This document shows positions 5,774 through 6,133 of a stretch of DNA of 6,133 bases, one piece after another. Within the stretch, counting starts at the first letter, position 1. Each line of letters starts with the position of its first letter. The translations under genes were made by a program, and so were the position numbers. Origin of the DNA: Atribacterota bacterium (GTDB taxonomy: Bacteria; Atribacterota; Phoenicimicrobiia; Phoenicimicrobiales; Stramentimicrobiaceae); NCBI GenBank assembly GCA_028696495.1, contig JAQVGY010000049.1, forward strand, positions 1-6,133. Reading direction: 5' to 3'. The notes under the pieces are model-generated. The model made no database searches, was not told where the DNA came from, and worked only from the letters and a program-made list of their open reading frames with translations.

Positions 5774-6133
5774 GGTTGATGATTTAAATGTTTTTTATGG
5801 TGGCATACATGCCTTAAAGGGGGTTACTTTTGAGGTACCAAAATGTAAAATTACCACACTCATCGGAGCCAATGGTGCCGGAAAAAGTACGACTTTAAGA
5901 GCCATATGTTCTCTGGTTAAATGCCAGCTGGGAAAAATAATATTTGAAGACAAAAATATCACAAATCTATCGACAGATGGGATTGTCAAGATGGGAGTGG
6001 CAATGGTCCCTGAGGGGAGAAAAATATTTCCTAATCTGTCAGTAAAAGAAAATTTAGACTTAGGTGCCTTCACTCGAGAGGATAAAGGAGAAATTGCCAA
6101 AGACCTGGAATGGATATATGAACTATTCCCCAG
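5766..6133 (+). CDS. livF: Branched-chain amino acid type ABC transporter ATP-binding protein LivF, 3' end outside window
   Basis: An ATG at 5766, overlapping the last 8 bases of livG, opens a frame that runs uninterrupted off the right edge (122 codons visible, about half of the usual 235 or so). It reads MLKVDDLNVFYGGIHALKGV, then Walker A GANGAGKST (34-42) and the LivF-specific segment AMVPEGRKIFPNLSV (79-93), in which Glu83 stands where other ABC proteins have the Q-loop glutamine. The VPEGR form and the LivG-then-LivF order identify it as LivF, the second ATPase of the complex. GGGGGTGG at 5749-5756, inside livG, can act as Shine-Dalgarno, and the overlap suggests coupled translation. 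The signature motif, Walker B and H-loop lie beyond the window and cannot be checked. Confidence 0.93.
   Translation, partial: MLKVDDLNVFYGGIHALKGVTFEVPKCKITTLIGANGAGKSTTLRAICSLVKCQLGKIIFEDKNITNLSTDGIVKMGVAMVPEGRKIFPNLSVKENLDLGAFTREDKGEIAKDLEWIYELFP

Noticed and set aside
5795..6100. Minus-strand 101-codon frame
   Set aside because: It is antisense to livF, whose Walker A and VPEGR motifs are unambiguous on the plus strand.

Overview
The window is AT-rich bacterial DNA with tightly packed genes. It holds the 3' end of a peptidoglycan-recycling gene (namZ family), a LOG-family nucleotide-hydrolase gene on the opposite strand, and then a high-affinity branched-chain amino acid type ABC importer reading left to right (livJ-livH-livM-livG-livF). 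The last gene is cut by the right edge. No organism name can be read from the sequence. The coding sequence is rich in A/T-ending codons, including AGA and ATA. The substrate-binding protein has a signal-peptidase-I type signal peptide rather than a lipobox, which fits a low-GC diderm lineage (for example Atribacterota- or Halanaerobiales-like) better than a classical monoderm Firmicute. That assignment is inference.

Layout: 1-395 (+) is the C-terminal part of a DUF1343/NamZ exo-beta-N-acetylmuramidase. 431-1258 (-) is a LOG-family protein that converges on namZ with 35 bp between the stop codons. 1259-1793 is a 535-bp AT-rich divergent intergenic region. It carries two promoter candidates pointing at the transporter, an inverted repeat over one of them, a 25-bp near-palindrome, a long imperfect stem-loop in the presumed leader, and a Shine-Dalgarno-like sequence with no start codon behind it. 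1794-2915 (+) is the periplasmic binding protein. 2941-2985 is a perfect 20-bp stem-loop with a 5-nt loop. 3035-3928, 3933-5000, 5000-5773 and 5766-end (+) are the two permeases and the two ATPases, linked by a 4-nt gap, a 1-nt overlap and an 8-nt overlap.

How it works together: LivJ should capture a branched-chain amino acid or similar ligand outside the inner membrane and hand it to the LivH/LivM channel, with LivG and LivF hydrolysing ATP. The stem-loop after livJ is well placed to make binding protein in excess over the membrane complex, by partial termination or by protecting the upstream mRNA. namZ and the LOG gene have no evident functional tie to the transporter.

I found no clearly new biological system. 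The genes are conventional. The parts worth a second look are the livJ leader and the livJ-livH stem-loop.
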